Assembly (NCBI GenBank): GCA_902386135.1
Contig: CABMIB010000112.1
Location: 1-32,595 of the forward strand
Origin: an uncultured archaeon
GTDB taxonomy: Archaea; Halobacteriota; Methanosarcinia; Methanosarcinales; Methanoperedenaceae
Reading direction: 5' to 3'
Length of the DNA: 32,595 nucleotides
Shown: positions 7,525-14,684 of the stretch, piece by piece
How the letters are laid out: every line of letters starts with the position of its first letter
Position numbering within the stretch: the first letter of the stretch is position 1
Position numbers and translations under genes: made by a program
Notes under the pieces: generated by a model
Told to the model about the DNA's origin: nothing
Database searches by the model: none
The model's input: only the letters and a program-made list of their open reading frames with translations

Positions 7525-7851
7525 TTAACTTTTTAAGAACCCTTTACGCTGCAGCCAGTTCACCTGCTGACCGCTGTATTTCCAGACGATATCCGCCTTC
7601 TCATTCTGAAATGACCACGGAACAACAATAACAACATCCCCCTCCATGATCCATATCTTCTTCTTGATCTTACCCGGTATACGGGCCAGCCTCACGATGC
7701 CATCCATGCATCTGACTCTTATCTTGTTAGCCCCCAACAGTGTTTCGACCGTGCCCAGAACCTCGTTCGCGCTTTTCTGCGGAATGCGAACCCTTGTGAA
7801 TTCATCGGGCTGCGGACCTTTAGTATCTCGCTTTACTTGTCGCTGTTTCAG
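7525..7851 (-). CDS. eif1A: Translation initiation factor aIF1A with a non-canonical start codon
   Basis: The OB-fold reads NEVLGTVETLLGANKIRVRCMDGIVRLARIPGKIKKKIWI, then GDVVIVVPWSFQNEKADIVWKY, and ends in WLQRKGFLKS. It is the archaeal eIF1A/IF1 homologue that binds the ribosomal A site at initiation. The open frame starts after a TGA, with no ATG, GTG or TTG before the OB-fold; the first such codon is a TTG at 7737, which would remove about 38 residues including the first strands. GAGGTGA (about 7856-7862) lies four bases before a CTG at 7851, so I take CTG as the start (108 residues, normal family length: LKQRQVKRDTKGPQPDEF). An ATA at 7854 is the alternative. It is the first gene of the operon with rio1 and KH. 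Confidence 0.88.
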   Translation of the reverse strand: MKQRQVKRDTKGPQPDEFTRVRIPQKSANEVLGTVETLLGANKIRVRCMDGIVRLARIPGKIKKKIWIMEGDVVIVVPWSFQNEKADIVWKYSGQQVNWLQRKGFLKS

Positions 7852-7872
7852 TATATCACCTCTTGTTCAAGC

Positions 7873-7880
7873 TTTATATA
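7873..7880 (-). promoter_or_regulatory. TATA box of the aIF1A operon
   Basis: The minus strand reads ACTATATAAAGC. A start about 25 bases downstream would fall near 7851, almost on the proposed CTG codon. A second, weaker TATA-like run (ACATATAGT, about 7888-7896) would leave room for the GAGGTGA site in the leader. Which one is used decides whether the mRNA is leaderless. Confidence 0.4.
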
Positions 7881-7925
7881 GTCACTACTATATGTAAAGG
7901 TTACTGACAATTTAAGAAAAGATTG

Positions 7926-7955
7926 TTCTATCCCACACTATTCTATCTCACACTA
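7926..7955. repeat. Two tandem 15-bp direct repeats
   Basis: TTCTATCCCACACTA (7926-7940) and TTCTATCTCACACTA (7941-7955) differ at one base. They lie between the divergent aIF1A and 8048 genes, where tandem protein-binding sites would be plausible. Confidence 0.5.
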
Positions 7956-8047
7956 TTTACTTTCTTTCACAGATACCGCTCAAAAGGAAAGTTATAAGTA
8001 ATGAGGTTTACAAAAGAATATCTGTAATATGGGGTTAGATCTGGAAA

Positions 8048-8776
8048 ATGCTGGGCGACGTATTTGAAAATTTCAGGGCACACAAGAAAAGCCGCAGGAT
8101 TGTAAAGCCGGAACCATTCTGGTTATACCAGTTAAAAAAGCTGGTTCCGACACTGTTAGTAGTGTACCTGTTAACTCTTTCCATCCTTTACATTGTTATA
8201 ACTATCCATCAGGAAACAAAAACAGACATTTCCATTCTTACGCAGGGCCCGATAGCGGCAATGGGAGCGCCGTTCTATGCTGGATTGCTGTTCAACGTAG
8301 GTGTACTTTTCTGGAGTTTTTCTGCAGCGATCTGCTTTTTTTGCTCTGCGGTGCTGCGGAAAGATATCAACAACAGGGAACTCCCGTCCTTTCTGTTGTT
8401 CTCTGGCATAATAACTTCCGTTTTTATGCTCGATGACCTTTTCCTTTTTCACGAAAGTTTTTACCCGATATACTTGAATGTGCCGGAAAATGCCGTTTAC
8501 GCAGTGTATGGAATAATGTTGCTGCTCTATTTTATAAGATTCAGGATGACGATAATGGATACTGATTTCCTTCTTTTGTTCTTTGCTCTCGGGTTTTTCG
8601 GGTTATCGACGGCTTTTGCTAAATGGCCGGTTGAATTGCAAGCCAGCCAGTATCTTTTCAAAGATGGAGCCAAGCTGTTCGGGATCATGACATGGTTCGC
8701 TTATTTCACAAGGATTGGCTTGAAACGGGTAAAGTATGCGATTTTGTTCAGGCAGCAGGGATTCGCATATGATTAA
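8048..8776 (+). CDS. Polytopic membrane protein with DDLFLFHE motif, unknown function
   Basis: This 242-residue protein has about six hydrophobic segments (roughly 32-54, 77-101, 113-130, 149-165, 172-191 and 207-222), with a basic N-terminus likely cytoplasmic. The striking motif is DDLFLFHE at 129-136, at the end of the third segment: two Asp, a His and a Glu in a membrane setting, which could hold a metal or carry protons. I recall similar uncharacterised membrane proteins, sometimes loosely called oxidases, with the same motif in cyanobacteria and archaea; that name is not evidence of activity. It ends 11 bases before the convergent DUF1848 gene. The GGA before the ATG is a weak ribosome site. 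Confidence 0.75.
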   Translation: MLGDVFENFRAHKKSRRIVKPEPFWLYQLKKLVPTLLVVYLLTLSILYIVITIHQETKTDISILTQGPIAAMGAPFYAGLLFNVGVLFWSFSAAICFFCSAVLRKDINNRELPSFLLFSGIITSVFMLDDLFLFHESFYPIYLNVPENAVYAVYGIMLLLYFIRFRMTIMDTDFLLLFFALGFFGLSTAFAKWPVELQASQYLFKDGAKLFGIMTWFAYFTRIGLKRVKYAILFRQQGFAYD

Positions 8777-8787
8777 TGCCCTGTCGG

Positions 8788-9756
8788 TTATACAAAGTCA
8801 AACAGGGTAGAACTGAAGCCTGCACTTTTCTCCCTCTTTTTGACTTCTTCTATCCATTCATCCGATTCTGCTTTCGTATAACCCAGGAATGCCGGGTTTT
8901 TATCGTGACCCCGGAATCGCGCCTCTGCTATGTCTTTGTTCATATTCGCATAGCAATAGATACACCCGTGCGGGCAGGTATCATATGCCCCGATATCTAC
9001 GCTGTATGTACAGCCGCACTCTCTCCTTGTGGGTTTTTCATAATGCTGGAACCCTGCGCTGAACAGTTCTTCGATGAGAGCTCCCTCAATGCAGTGCGCT
9101 TTCCCGACCTTGCGGCTGAGCAGGTAATCGCCGCAGCATGAGAGCAGTTTGATTCCATGCTTTTCTGCGATATCGGCAAGTTCACTGGTGAGTTTTAGCC
9201 TGAAATTGATGTCGGGATCGATGATTTTTACACCATTTCCGCGCTGGAATCTATCGAAATTCCTTTTTACCTTCCCGTACAGCATCACATAGCTGATTAT
9301 GCAGCGCTCAACATGTCCTTCAAGTTCTGAAGCAAGAGCCTCAAAATTTTTAATATGAAAATCGTAATCCGTAGAATCTGAAATGATTATCGGGTCGTAT
9401 CTCCAGTTTATGTGATTCGGCGAGTACAGGCTGCCCAGTTCTTTTAAGGCTTCGATCGCTATCTCTTTTCCTGCCAGATTACATTCAAAAAGATCCGGCA
9501 GCCCGGTAATCGTGTAGTTAAAATAGAATTTGTACCCCGAATCTTCGATTATCCCCAGTTTCTCCAGAAACGGTTTGAAATTCTTTGACCAGAAAACAAA
9601 GCAGATGACATCCTCGGGTTTCAAGGATAAGATATATTTTTGCCCGCCGAATGGGTTCACGTATCCGGCGAAGCCTTCTTTCAACCGGTTCATGAACCAG
9701 TCGCCGTAGAAGGCAGGGATGTCGGTGCGGCGGGAGACGGAGATGATGCGGGGCAT
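8788..9756 (-). CDS. DUF1848 family protein with C-terminal radical-SAM-like CX3CX2C motif
   Basis: The 322 residues begin MPRIISVSRRTDIPAFYGDW, the hallmark of DUF1848, followed by GGQKYILSLKPEDVICFVFWSKN and a TIM-barrel-like pattern (HINWRYDPII, GIKLLSCCGDYL). Near the C-terminus is Cys247-x-Cys249 and then CPHGCIYC (Cys261, 265, 268), spaced exactly like the 4Fe-4S site of radical SAM enzymes but placed at the end of the barrel rather than the start. The substrate is unknown. The ATG start gives the family's usual N-terminus. It is convergent with the membrane protein at 8048; there is no operon partner on its own strand nearby. Confidence 0.85.
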   Translation of the reverse strand: MPRIISVSRRTDIPAFYGDWFMNRLKEGFAGYVNPFGGQKYILSLKPEDVICFVFWSKNFKPFLEKLGIIEDSGYKFYFNYTITGLPDLFECNLAGKEIAIEALKELGSLYSPNHINWRYDPIIISDSTDYDFHIKNFEALASELEGHVERCIISYVMLYGKVKRNFDRFQRGNGVKIIDPDINFRLKLTSELADIAEKHGIKLLSCCGDYLLSRKVGKAHCIEGALIEELFSAGFQHYEKPTRRECGCTYSVDIGAYDTCPHGCIYCYANMNKDIAEARFRGHDKNPAFLGYTKAESDEWIEEVKKREKSAGFSSTLFDFV

Positions 9757-9858
9757 TTTATTACTAAATTATGTTGGAAACTCTTATACTTTACAAGATG
9801 ATAATTTTAAGGGAAGGTTGCCTGGTTTTAGTGAGGTTCAAAAATCTGGAAAACAAGG

Positions 9859-9885
9859 AACCGCAGATGAACGCAGATAAACGCA
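9859..9885. repeat. Short CGCAGATGAA-type repeat
   Basis: AACCGCAGATGAACGCAGATAAACGCAT holds about 2.5 copies of a 10-base unit (CGCAGATGAA). It is a short intergenic repeat of the same style as the larger ACCACAGAG and ACCGCAAAG elements at 13044 and 28209, here with no opposing arm. It follows the HicB-like stop codon immediately. Confidence 0.45.
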
Positions 9886-9888
9886 TAT

Positions 9889-10062
9889 TTATAGCATCGG
9901 CTGCGGGAACTCTTCAAGATAGAGCATAGTAGCCTCTTTAAGATTGTTTAAAGCCTCCTCGATAGTTTTTCCCTGGCTAACAGTGCCTACTTCGGGGCAC
10001 TCAGCAACGTATATGTCTTCTTCTGTATGTAGGACTGCCGTGAAGGTACTCATTTTTGTCAT
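9889..10062 (-). CDS. HicB-like small protein (orphan antitoxin-type fold)
   Basis: The 57 residues read MTKMSTFTAVLHTEEDIYVAE and continue with CPEVGTVSQGKTIEEALNNL, then KEATMLYLEEFPQP. That is the HicB/UPF0150 beta-alpha-beta core: a first strand, the CPEVGTVSQG turn, and a helix with EEALNNLKEA. Full HicB antitoxins carry an extra DNA-binding part, missing here, and no HicA toxin gene lies on either side. It is therefore a solitary short HicB-like protein, a class common in Methanosarcinales; whether it neutralises a toxin encoded elsewhere cannot be told. An internal ATG at 10053 is an alternative start. Confidence 0.8.
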   Translation of the reverse strand: MTKMSTFTAVLHTEEDIYVAECPEVGTVSQGKTIEEALNNLKEATMLYLEEFPQPML

Positions 10063-10185
10063 AATGAATAAAAATGTATAATCTATTACTTAAATTTGTA
10101 TTCAATGCAGCCAATATTTGTCTTCAAGCTTTGAAAGAGTGAGTTGAGCTAATGCGATGCATAATCTTCCATTTATCTCAAAGCT

Positions 10186-10869
10186 TTATTCATAGTATTT
10201 ACTGATTTTTGCGTGTCCTTTTACTATGTATTTTCCGCCTAATGTATCTTCATTTGCTTTATAAGGTATTTTGTTCGTTATTCCAAGTTTCCGAAGTTCT
10301 TCTCGTATTCTTCTAACATCTTCTTCATCAGTCCAATCATAAGTATATACACAGATAACTTTTGTTTCTGGGTTAGTTGCGTTTGGATTTGGCTTTGCAG
10401 TTGCCACTTTCGCATAGGGGCCTAATTTTCCTTCTTTATATGCTTTCTCTACTTTAGCCCAGACTTCATCTACATTTTCTATACCGACAAAAATAAGCCA
10501 TTTTCCACTTCTATGAGTTATTGGCTGATGTTTGCCCCCTATTTTTCCTTTAGCATAAATCCAGTAATTATCTGTTACCTCAGAAGGCTTAGTACCTTCG
10601 TAAGGTAAAGATATGACTATTTCTTTTTCTTTTATTGCCTGATGAATCAACACGTCTGTTTGCTCACCATTTGTTTCTGTTGTTTTCCTAAGAATGTTTT
10701 CAGCCCCATTTTCGCTATGGAACAATGCCAGTAACTCTCCTCTTTGCTTGTGACCGCAGCCTTTACACTGGTATACTTGCCACCTTCCCTCCATGCTAAG
10801 TTTCGTCCCAGATTTGACGAAATCCGTTCCTTCACATTTTGTGCATGTCCGTATAGAAATAGAACTCAT
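10186..10869 (-). CDS. Zinc-ribbon protein with Bles03/DUF1917 domain (putative phosphothreonine-lyase-like)
   Basis: The 227 residues start with a zinc ribbon (Cys9-x2-Cys12 and Cys35-x2-Cys38, spaced like those at the front of some transposases). The C-terminal half (about 100-227) matches the Bles03/DUF1917 pattern: YWIYAKGKIGG, SGKWLIFVGIENVDEVWAKV, GKLGPYAKVATAKPN, VICVYTYDWTDEEDVRRI, ELRKLGI and a final Gly-Lys-Tyr. Public annotation often calls this a putative phosphothreonine lyase; no activity is shown by the sequence. The ATG at 10869 has GAGGAG upstream; the longer in-frame start at 10992 overlaps the next gene and is rejected. It follows the membrane protein at 10934 with a gap of 64 bases on the same strand. 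Confidence 0.68.
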   Translation of the reverse strand: MSSISIRTCTKCEGTDFVKSGTKLSMEGRWQVYQCKGCGHKQRGELLALFHSENGAENILRKTTETNGEQTDVLIHQAIKEKEIVISLPYEGTKPSEVTDNYWIYAKGKIGGKHQPITHRSGKWLIFVGIENVDEVWAKVEKAYKEGKLGPYAKVATAKPNPNATNPETKVICVYTYDWTDEEDVRRIREELRKLGITNKIPYKANEDTLGGKYIVKGHAKISKYYE

Positions 10870-10933
10870 AAACTCCTCTTTAGCTATTCCTCTTCTCTCT
10901 TCTTTTACGTTTCTTTTATTTGAAATGGCATTC

Positions 10934-11302
10934 TCAGCATGCTTTACCAGTTGAGTTGATCTTATATTCCCGTCTTTCAAAAATATAGTCAATTACATAT
11001 TTTGCCAAAATTATTAAAATAGCTATTACGATAATTACTATAAGTACCCCGACAAAGTCATTGGCTGTTCTACCTTTGCTGTTGATATTTTCTGTAATAT
11101 ACTTTTTTCCTTTTTTAGCGTAATAGATAATTAACAAAGGAACACCACCTATCCCAGCAAATATATACTTAAACCAGCCTTCGCCTCCTAAAAAGACATC
11201 TAATATTGAACCAACAACGGCCATACTCGCAAGGATTATTATAGGAACTAAACCTTCGTAAACAAGTTGGGTTGATTTTTCGTAAAATTCATATTGTTTC
11301 AT
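10934..11302 (-). CDS. Small membrane protein of unknown function
   Basis: This 122-residue protein has three hydrophobic stretches (about 17-37, 44-62 and 83-106) separated by a basic loop (AKKGKKYITENINSKGR), and a charged tail. No family is recognised. The ATG at 11302 is chosen because AGAGGTC lies six bases upstream; an ATG at 11326 has no such site. It is the first gene of a probable pair with the zinc-ribbon protein, which might work at the membrane with it. Both are AT-richer than the RPA genes beside them, which hints at an acquired segment. Confidence 0.6.
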   Translation of the reverse strand: MKQYEFYEKSTQLVYEGLVPIIILASMAVVGSILDVFLGGEGWFKYIFAGIGGVPLLIIYYAKKGKKYITENINSKGRTANDFVGVLIVIIVIAILIILAKYVIDYIFERREYKINSTGKAC

Positions 11303-11361
11303 AAGTAGACCTCTGATATTCTTCATTCAGTTGTCTTCCTTTCTAAAAAAACAAGGGCACC

Positions 11362-11931
11362 CTACTGTGCCCTCACCGACTCAAGAGCCTGCGCCACCAT
11401 CGCCCTATAATTCTCCACATTCGTAGAGTAATGCTCCCTCGCCTTAACAGCATCAGGCTCATTGCCCTTCAGCTTCTCAAGGCGCGCCATGGTGTGCTTT
11501 GCAGTATCCACGACCCATCTGTCCCGCGTGGCTGCATCCACTATCTGCAGGGACTCAGCCCTGATGGATGTCATCACGTTCCCTTCCTTGGTCGTGTAGG
11601 TGTTGGGCTTCCCTATGACCGCGATGAACTCAGGCGGCGTTGTTCTTGCAAGCACCTGTGCAGCCTCGGGCTGGTACTGTCCTGCTGTCACGAAGAACGC
11701 GCCTGTGGGATCGACGATTCGCCCGCGCCAGAACTCGGATTCGGTTCCCATATCTTCCTTCTCTGTCAGCGTGCCGACGATGAAGACGCGGTTGCACTTG
11801 GCGCCCGTCGGTGTAAGGAGGTACTGGGGCGAATATTGGTCGCTTCCTTCTCTTGCCTGGAGGTTTGCATCCTTGAACTCTGCTGCGAATATTCGGTGCG
11901 CTACTTCTCTGATAAATCCACCGTCTGCCAT
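11362..11931 (-). CDS. RPA-associated protein (COG3390)
   Basis: The 189 residues match the RPA-associated family found next to RPA in Euryarchaeota: an N-terminal FIREVAHRIFAAEF segment, an OB-fold (NRVFIVGTLTEKED, RGRIVDPTGAFFVTAGQYQPEAAQVL, EFIAVIGKPNTYTT), and a helical C-terminus. In haloarchaea such partners form a complex with RPA and act in ssDNA handling and repair. It begins three bases after the RPA stop codon and so is co-transcribed. The ATG start is clear. Confidence 0.9.
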   Translation of the reverse strand: MADGGFIREVAHRIFAAEFKDANLQAREGSDQYSPQYLLTPTGAKCNRVFIVGTLTEKEDMGTESEFWRGRIVDPTGAFFVTAGQYQPEAAQVLARTTPPEFIAVIGKPNTYTTKEGNVMTSIRAESLQIVDAATRDRWVVDTAKHTMARLEKLKGNEPDAVKAREHYSTNVENYRAMVAQALESVRAQ

Positions 11932-11934
11932 GAT

Positions 11935-12876
11935 TTACGCCTCCTGTGCGACCGGTGAGGCAGCAGTTGCCAGCAGCCTCTTGATATCCTCGTCTATCGG
12001 CTTGATATCCTGGCTTATCGTATCCACCAGGATGAACCTGTCAAGCCTTTTTCCCGAGACGATGAAATACCTGCCAACAAGTTTGCTTTTTATCAGATCA
12101 AGCACTACCGACTGGTCAAGCGCTTCTGTTGCCATTTCCTTGGCTTTTTGGATTGTGATGCCGATAAGAGCTTCAGTGACTTCCCTGTTCAGCAGGATGT
12201 CCTGCACCTTATCTCCGTCGTCCATGACTGCTTTTACCCGCAGGTCATAGATACCTTCTACCTTCCCGTGCTCACCGCATGCGCCTTTTACCAGCGCGCG
12301 GTTGCATTCCGGGCATCTCTTGATCAGACCGGAGCCGCTCTGGATATCCACTATCGCGCCCCTGTGCTCAACCGGTGTGGATCCCACTTCGATATCCTCT
12401 TTTAGGGGCTCTATCGCGCTTGTCTTATTGAGCTTGATGCTGAACTGCCCCTGCCATTCCGAAGTGATGACATTCTTGAAGAGGTAACTTTTTCCCTCCT
12501 CTACCTGAGGCAGGTTCGCCTTTGTCCATTTTGTGAATTTTATTGTGCCTGACTCGTCTCCCAGCAGTCCGACCTGCGATACGGATTCGTGTGTGCTCTC
12601 CCACAACTGGATAACTTTGCCACGCAGTGTCACCCATTTTTCATTCTCTTTGATGTCTGTCACTTTTACTACAGGTGTTTCCCGCTGCGCAAAGAACTCC
12701 GTTTTCGGGATATTATGCTGTTTTAGAAAATAGTTAATGACGTTCCGGCGCGCTTCTTCGGGTGGGACCTTGTATTTATTTATCAACTGGTCCAACCGTG
12801 TTTCGATCTCGCTTGGCTGTACTTTAACGCCCAGTTCTGAAAATCGGGCTTCTATCTTTGTTGCTATTTCGTTCAT
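11935..12876 (-). CDS. Single-stranded DNA-binding protein, replication factor A
   Basis: This 313-residue RPA-type protein has an N-terminal helical segment (residues 1-65), at least two OB-fold regions (ENEKWVTLRGKVIQLWE, GLLGDESGTIKFTKW; and EHRGAIVDIQSGSGLIKRCPEC onward) and a zinc motif, CPECNRALVKGACGEHG, inside the last OB-fold. It coats ssDNA in replication, recombination and repair. The ATG at 12876 with GAGGA five bases upstream is preferred to the TTG at 12888. The frame stays open upstream for about 50 more codons to a TGA inside the repeat at 13044; see findings. It heads an operon with the COG3390 gene. Confidence 0.92.
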   Translation of the reverse strand: MNEIATKIEARFSELGVKVQPSEIETRLDQLINKYKVPPEEARRNVINYFLKQHNIPKTEFFAQRETPVVKVTDIKENEKWVTLRGKVIQLWESTHESVSQVGLLGDESGTIKFTKWTKANLPQVEEGKSYLFKNVITSEWQGQFSIKLNKTSAIEPLKEDIEVGSTPVEHRGAIVDIQSGSGLIKRCPECNRALVKGACGEHGKVEGIYDLRVKAVMDDGDKVQDILLNREVTEALIGITIQKAKEMATEALDQSVVLDLIKSKLVGRYFIVSGKRLDRFILVDTISQDIKPIDEDIKRLLATAASPVAQEA

Positions 12877-13043
12877 ATCTTTCCTCAAGCCTCTTGTTTG
12901 ATTTTTATTATTTGAGAGGCAGACTATACCTTCGTCTGTGAATACATAAACCTTACCAGAGTGGGGTGAAAGTATTATTCCTAAATTACGATCATCTGCA
13001 AAAAATTGTGCCAGTTTTTTAAATGAGCTAAAGCCAGATAATC

Positions 13044-13112
13044 AACCACAGAGGACACGGAGAGCACAGAGAGTTGTAATTTTTACTCTGTGTCCTCTGT
13101 GAACTCTGTGGT
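13044..13112. repeat. Long imperfect palindrome of ACAGAG-type repeats
   Basis: AACCACAGAG opens the left arm (13044-13053) and CTCTGTGGTT closes the right (13103-13112), a perfect 10-bp match. Inside, the arms continue with ACAGAG/GGACAC units to about 13072 and from 13085, mostly complementary over some 28 bases. It is a stable intergenic hairpin of the REP/MITE style, with a unit rhythm of about 9 bases. A sister element of different sequence lies at 28209. Confidence 0.7.
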
Positions 13113-13158
13113 TTATAGATAATTATTAAGTGTTATGCGGGAGACTATATTTTCGCAA

Positions 13159-14112
13159 TCAGAGGTTTATTGTAAGCATCTCCACAAGTCTGTCCAGAAC
13201 GGTATCCACGCCCTCTCCGGTAAGCGTAGACATACTCATGTCCACACCCTCGACTGGCTTAGAAATATCGGTCTTGTTCGCCACGACCAGCATCGGCACC
13301 CCAAATTCCTTTTTTATCTCTTCCAGGAGATGCATCTGTTTTTCAAGAGTGTAACCGCATGTTTCAGAAGGATCGACGATATATAAGATCGCCTTTCCCA
13401 CATGTTTCAGGGCGGATATCGCCTGAAGCTCTATTTCATTTCTCTCCTCAAGAGGACGGTCAAGCAGCCCCGGCGTATCTATGACCTGGTATCTTATCTT
13501 GTTCCTTGTAAAATGCCCTACAGCCAGCCCTTTTGTAGTAAAAGGATACGAAGCTATCTCAGGTCTTGCGCTGCTGACAAGCGCCACGAAGCTGGATTTC
13601 CCGACATTGGGATAACCCGCTACAACTATTGTCGGAGCTTCGCTGATATCTGGAAGCTTCCGGAGCTTGTTCCGCGCATCGTTAAGGAAGCGCAGGTTCC
13701 CGTCTATGCTGTCCACGATTGAGGAGATTCTGCCGAACGCCTGCTTGCGTACCACTTTAGCATCCTCGGCGTCGCGCATCATGCCCACATATCTCCTTGC
13801 CATTTCGTTTATTTTATTGCCTGCCCACTGCACAGAGGCAAGGTTCATCTTCATCTCTTCTATACCCACAAGAATATCTGCAAGCTCCGTGTAAAAGGGC
13901 GGCATCTGGTCAAAGCTTGGAAATTTCCTGACTGCGTTTATGAGGTTATCACTGAGTATGTTGGCTGCCGTGAGCAGCATGGATTCCTCGGCTTTGAGTT
14001 TGGATACGCGGTCTGAAATCCGTTTTCCGTGCTTTGCGCGCGCGGCACGGCGGAAGGATTTGTCAAGAAGTTCTTCTGATGTGGGAACTGTCGGGATTTT
14101 TTCAAAGATCAT
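13159..14112 (-). CDS. Nog1-like GTPase (COG1084)
   Basis: The 317 residues match the archaeal Nog1/Obg-related GTPases: an N-terminal helical bundle (1-150, MIFEKIPTVPTSEELLDKSFRRA), then G1 GYPNVGKSS (166-174), the switch threonines in PFTTKG (190-195), G3 DTPG (212-215) and G4 NKTD (279-282), with STLTGEG as G5. Eukaryotic Nog1 acts in large-subunit ribosome assembly, and this protein probably does likewise. The ATG at 14112 matches the family's N-terminus; a longer open frame to 14295 runs over the promoter of the divergent gene and is rejected. It stands alone, divergent from the gene at 14213. Confidence 0.93.
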   Translation of the reverse strand: MIFEKIPTVPTSEELLDKSFRRAARAKHGKRISDRVSKLKAEESMLLTAANILSDNLINAVRKFPSFDQMPPFYTELADILVGIEEMKMNLASVQWAGNKINEMARRYVGMMRDAEDAKVVRKQAFGRISSIVDSIDGNLRFLNDARNKLRKLPDISEAPTIVVAGYPNVGKSSFVALVSSARPEIASYPFTTKGLAVGHFTRNKIRYQVIDTPGLLDRPLEERNEIELQAISALKHVGKAILYIVDPSETCGYTLEKQMHLLEEIKKEFGVPMLVVANKTDISKPVEGVDMSMSTLTGEGVDTVLDRLVEMLTINL

Positions 14113-14161
14113 TGAGCCCAATGATGCGGTATATGGATAAAACGGTTGTGTGTGAAATGAA

Positions 14162-14217
14162 ATCAAAACCTTTATACCCAAAAGCATACTAAATGAAAAA
14201 TGGTGATAAATTATGGT
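14162..14217 (+). promoter_or_regulatory. Promoter/leader copy 1 (duplicated at 14631)
   Basis: The run starts ATCAAAACCTTTATACCC, passes AGCATACTAAATGAAAAATG and ends GGTGATAAATTATGGT. It holds a TATA box (TTTATA, 14171-14176) and the ribosome site GGTGAT (14202-14207). It matches the copy at 14631-14684 almost base for base, with a few substitutions and two single-base gaps. Confidence 0.75.
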
Positions 14218-14629
14218 ATCAATGCCTGATGAAGTTATAAAAATGTTTGATAATCCTGACTGCGATAAACAGAAAGTCCTGACATGGGTATCCACAGTGA
14301 CAGAAGATGGAGCGCCTCATCTTGCGCCTGCCTGTTTTATTAAACCGGTAGATAACGATAAGCTCCTGATTGGTATCTCTTTCATGTCAAAAACCGCATC
14401 AAATATCAAGAATGGATCCCGTGTAGCGGTTGGAAATGCAGTATATCCAAATGGCTACATGATCAAAGGACGTGGAGAAATAACGGATACGGGAAAATAC
14501 TTCGAGGAGGTCAAAGAACGTATCAACAAGAGATATGGTGGAAAGATAAAACCAAAAGCAGCACTGCTCGTAAATGTAGAAGAAGTATATCATCTCAAGC
14601 CTGCGGAAGGTAAAAAGAGGATAGCGTAA
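14213..14629 (+). CDS. Pyridoxamine 5'-phosphate oxidase-like FMN-binding protein, copy 1
   Basis: The 138 residues form a split-barrel flavin-binding fold: VLTWVSTVTEDGAPHLAP (first strand pair), LLIGISFMSKTASNIKNGSRVAVGNA, then YMIKGRGEITDTGKYFEEV. The family (PNPOx-like, COG3576-type in archaea) binds FMN or F420 and mostly has unknown substrates. The ATG has GGTGAT five bases upstream. A related gene follows at 14680 with an almost identical promoter, although the proteins have diverged strongly. It is divergent from the GTPase. Confidence 0.82.
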   Translation: MVSMPDEVIKMFDNPDCDKQKVLTWVSTVTEDGAPHLAPACFIKPVDNDKLLIGISFMSKTASNIKNGSRVAVGNAVYPNGYMIKGRGEITDTGKYFEEVKERINKRYGGKIKPKAALLVNVEEVYHLKPAEGKKRIA

Positions 14630-14630
14630 T

Positions 14631-14684
14631 ATCAAAACCTTTATACACAAAGCATACCGAATGAAAAAGGTGATATATTATGGT
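14631..14684 (+). promoter_or_regulatory. Promoter/leader copy 2 (duplicate of 14162)
   Basis: ATCAAAACCTTTATACACAA and on through GAATGAAAAAGGTGATATATTATGGT repeats the leader of the gene at 14213. It begins two bases after the stop of copy 1, so the second gene can be transcribed alone. TATA box at about 14641-14645; ribosome site GGTGAT at 14669-14674. Confidence 0.75.

Noticed and set aside
8776-9141. 121-codon plus-strand frame after the membrane protein
   Set aside because: It is antisense to the conserved C-terminal half of the DUF1848 gene and has no ribosome site.
9889-10062. Complete HicAB toxin-antitoxin pair
   Set aside because: Both flanks were read on both strands and no HicA-like frame was found; only the HicB-like half is present.
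10870-10992. Longer N-terminus of the zinc-ribbon protein
   Set aside because: It would overlap the membrane-protein gene; the ATG at 10869 has a strong GAGGAG site and starts just before the zinc ribbon.
11431-12250. Two long plus-strand frames across the RPA genes
   Set aside because: They are antisense to RPA and its partner, which have clear family motifs.
14113-14295. 61-residue N-terminal extension of the Nog1-like GTPase
   Set aside because: It covers the promoter of the divergent gene, is of odd composition, and the family starts at the inner ATG.
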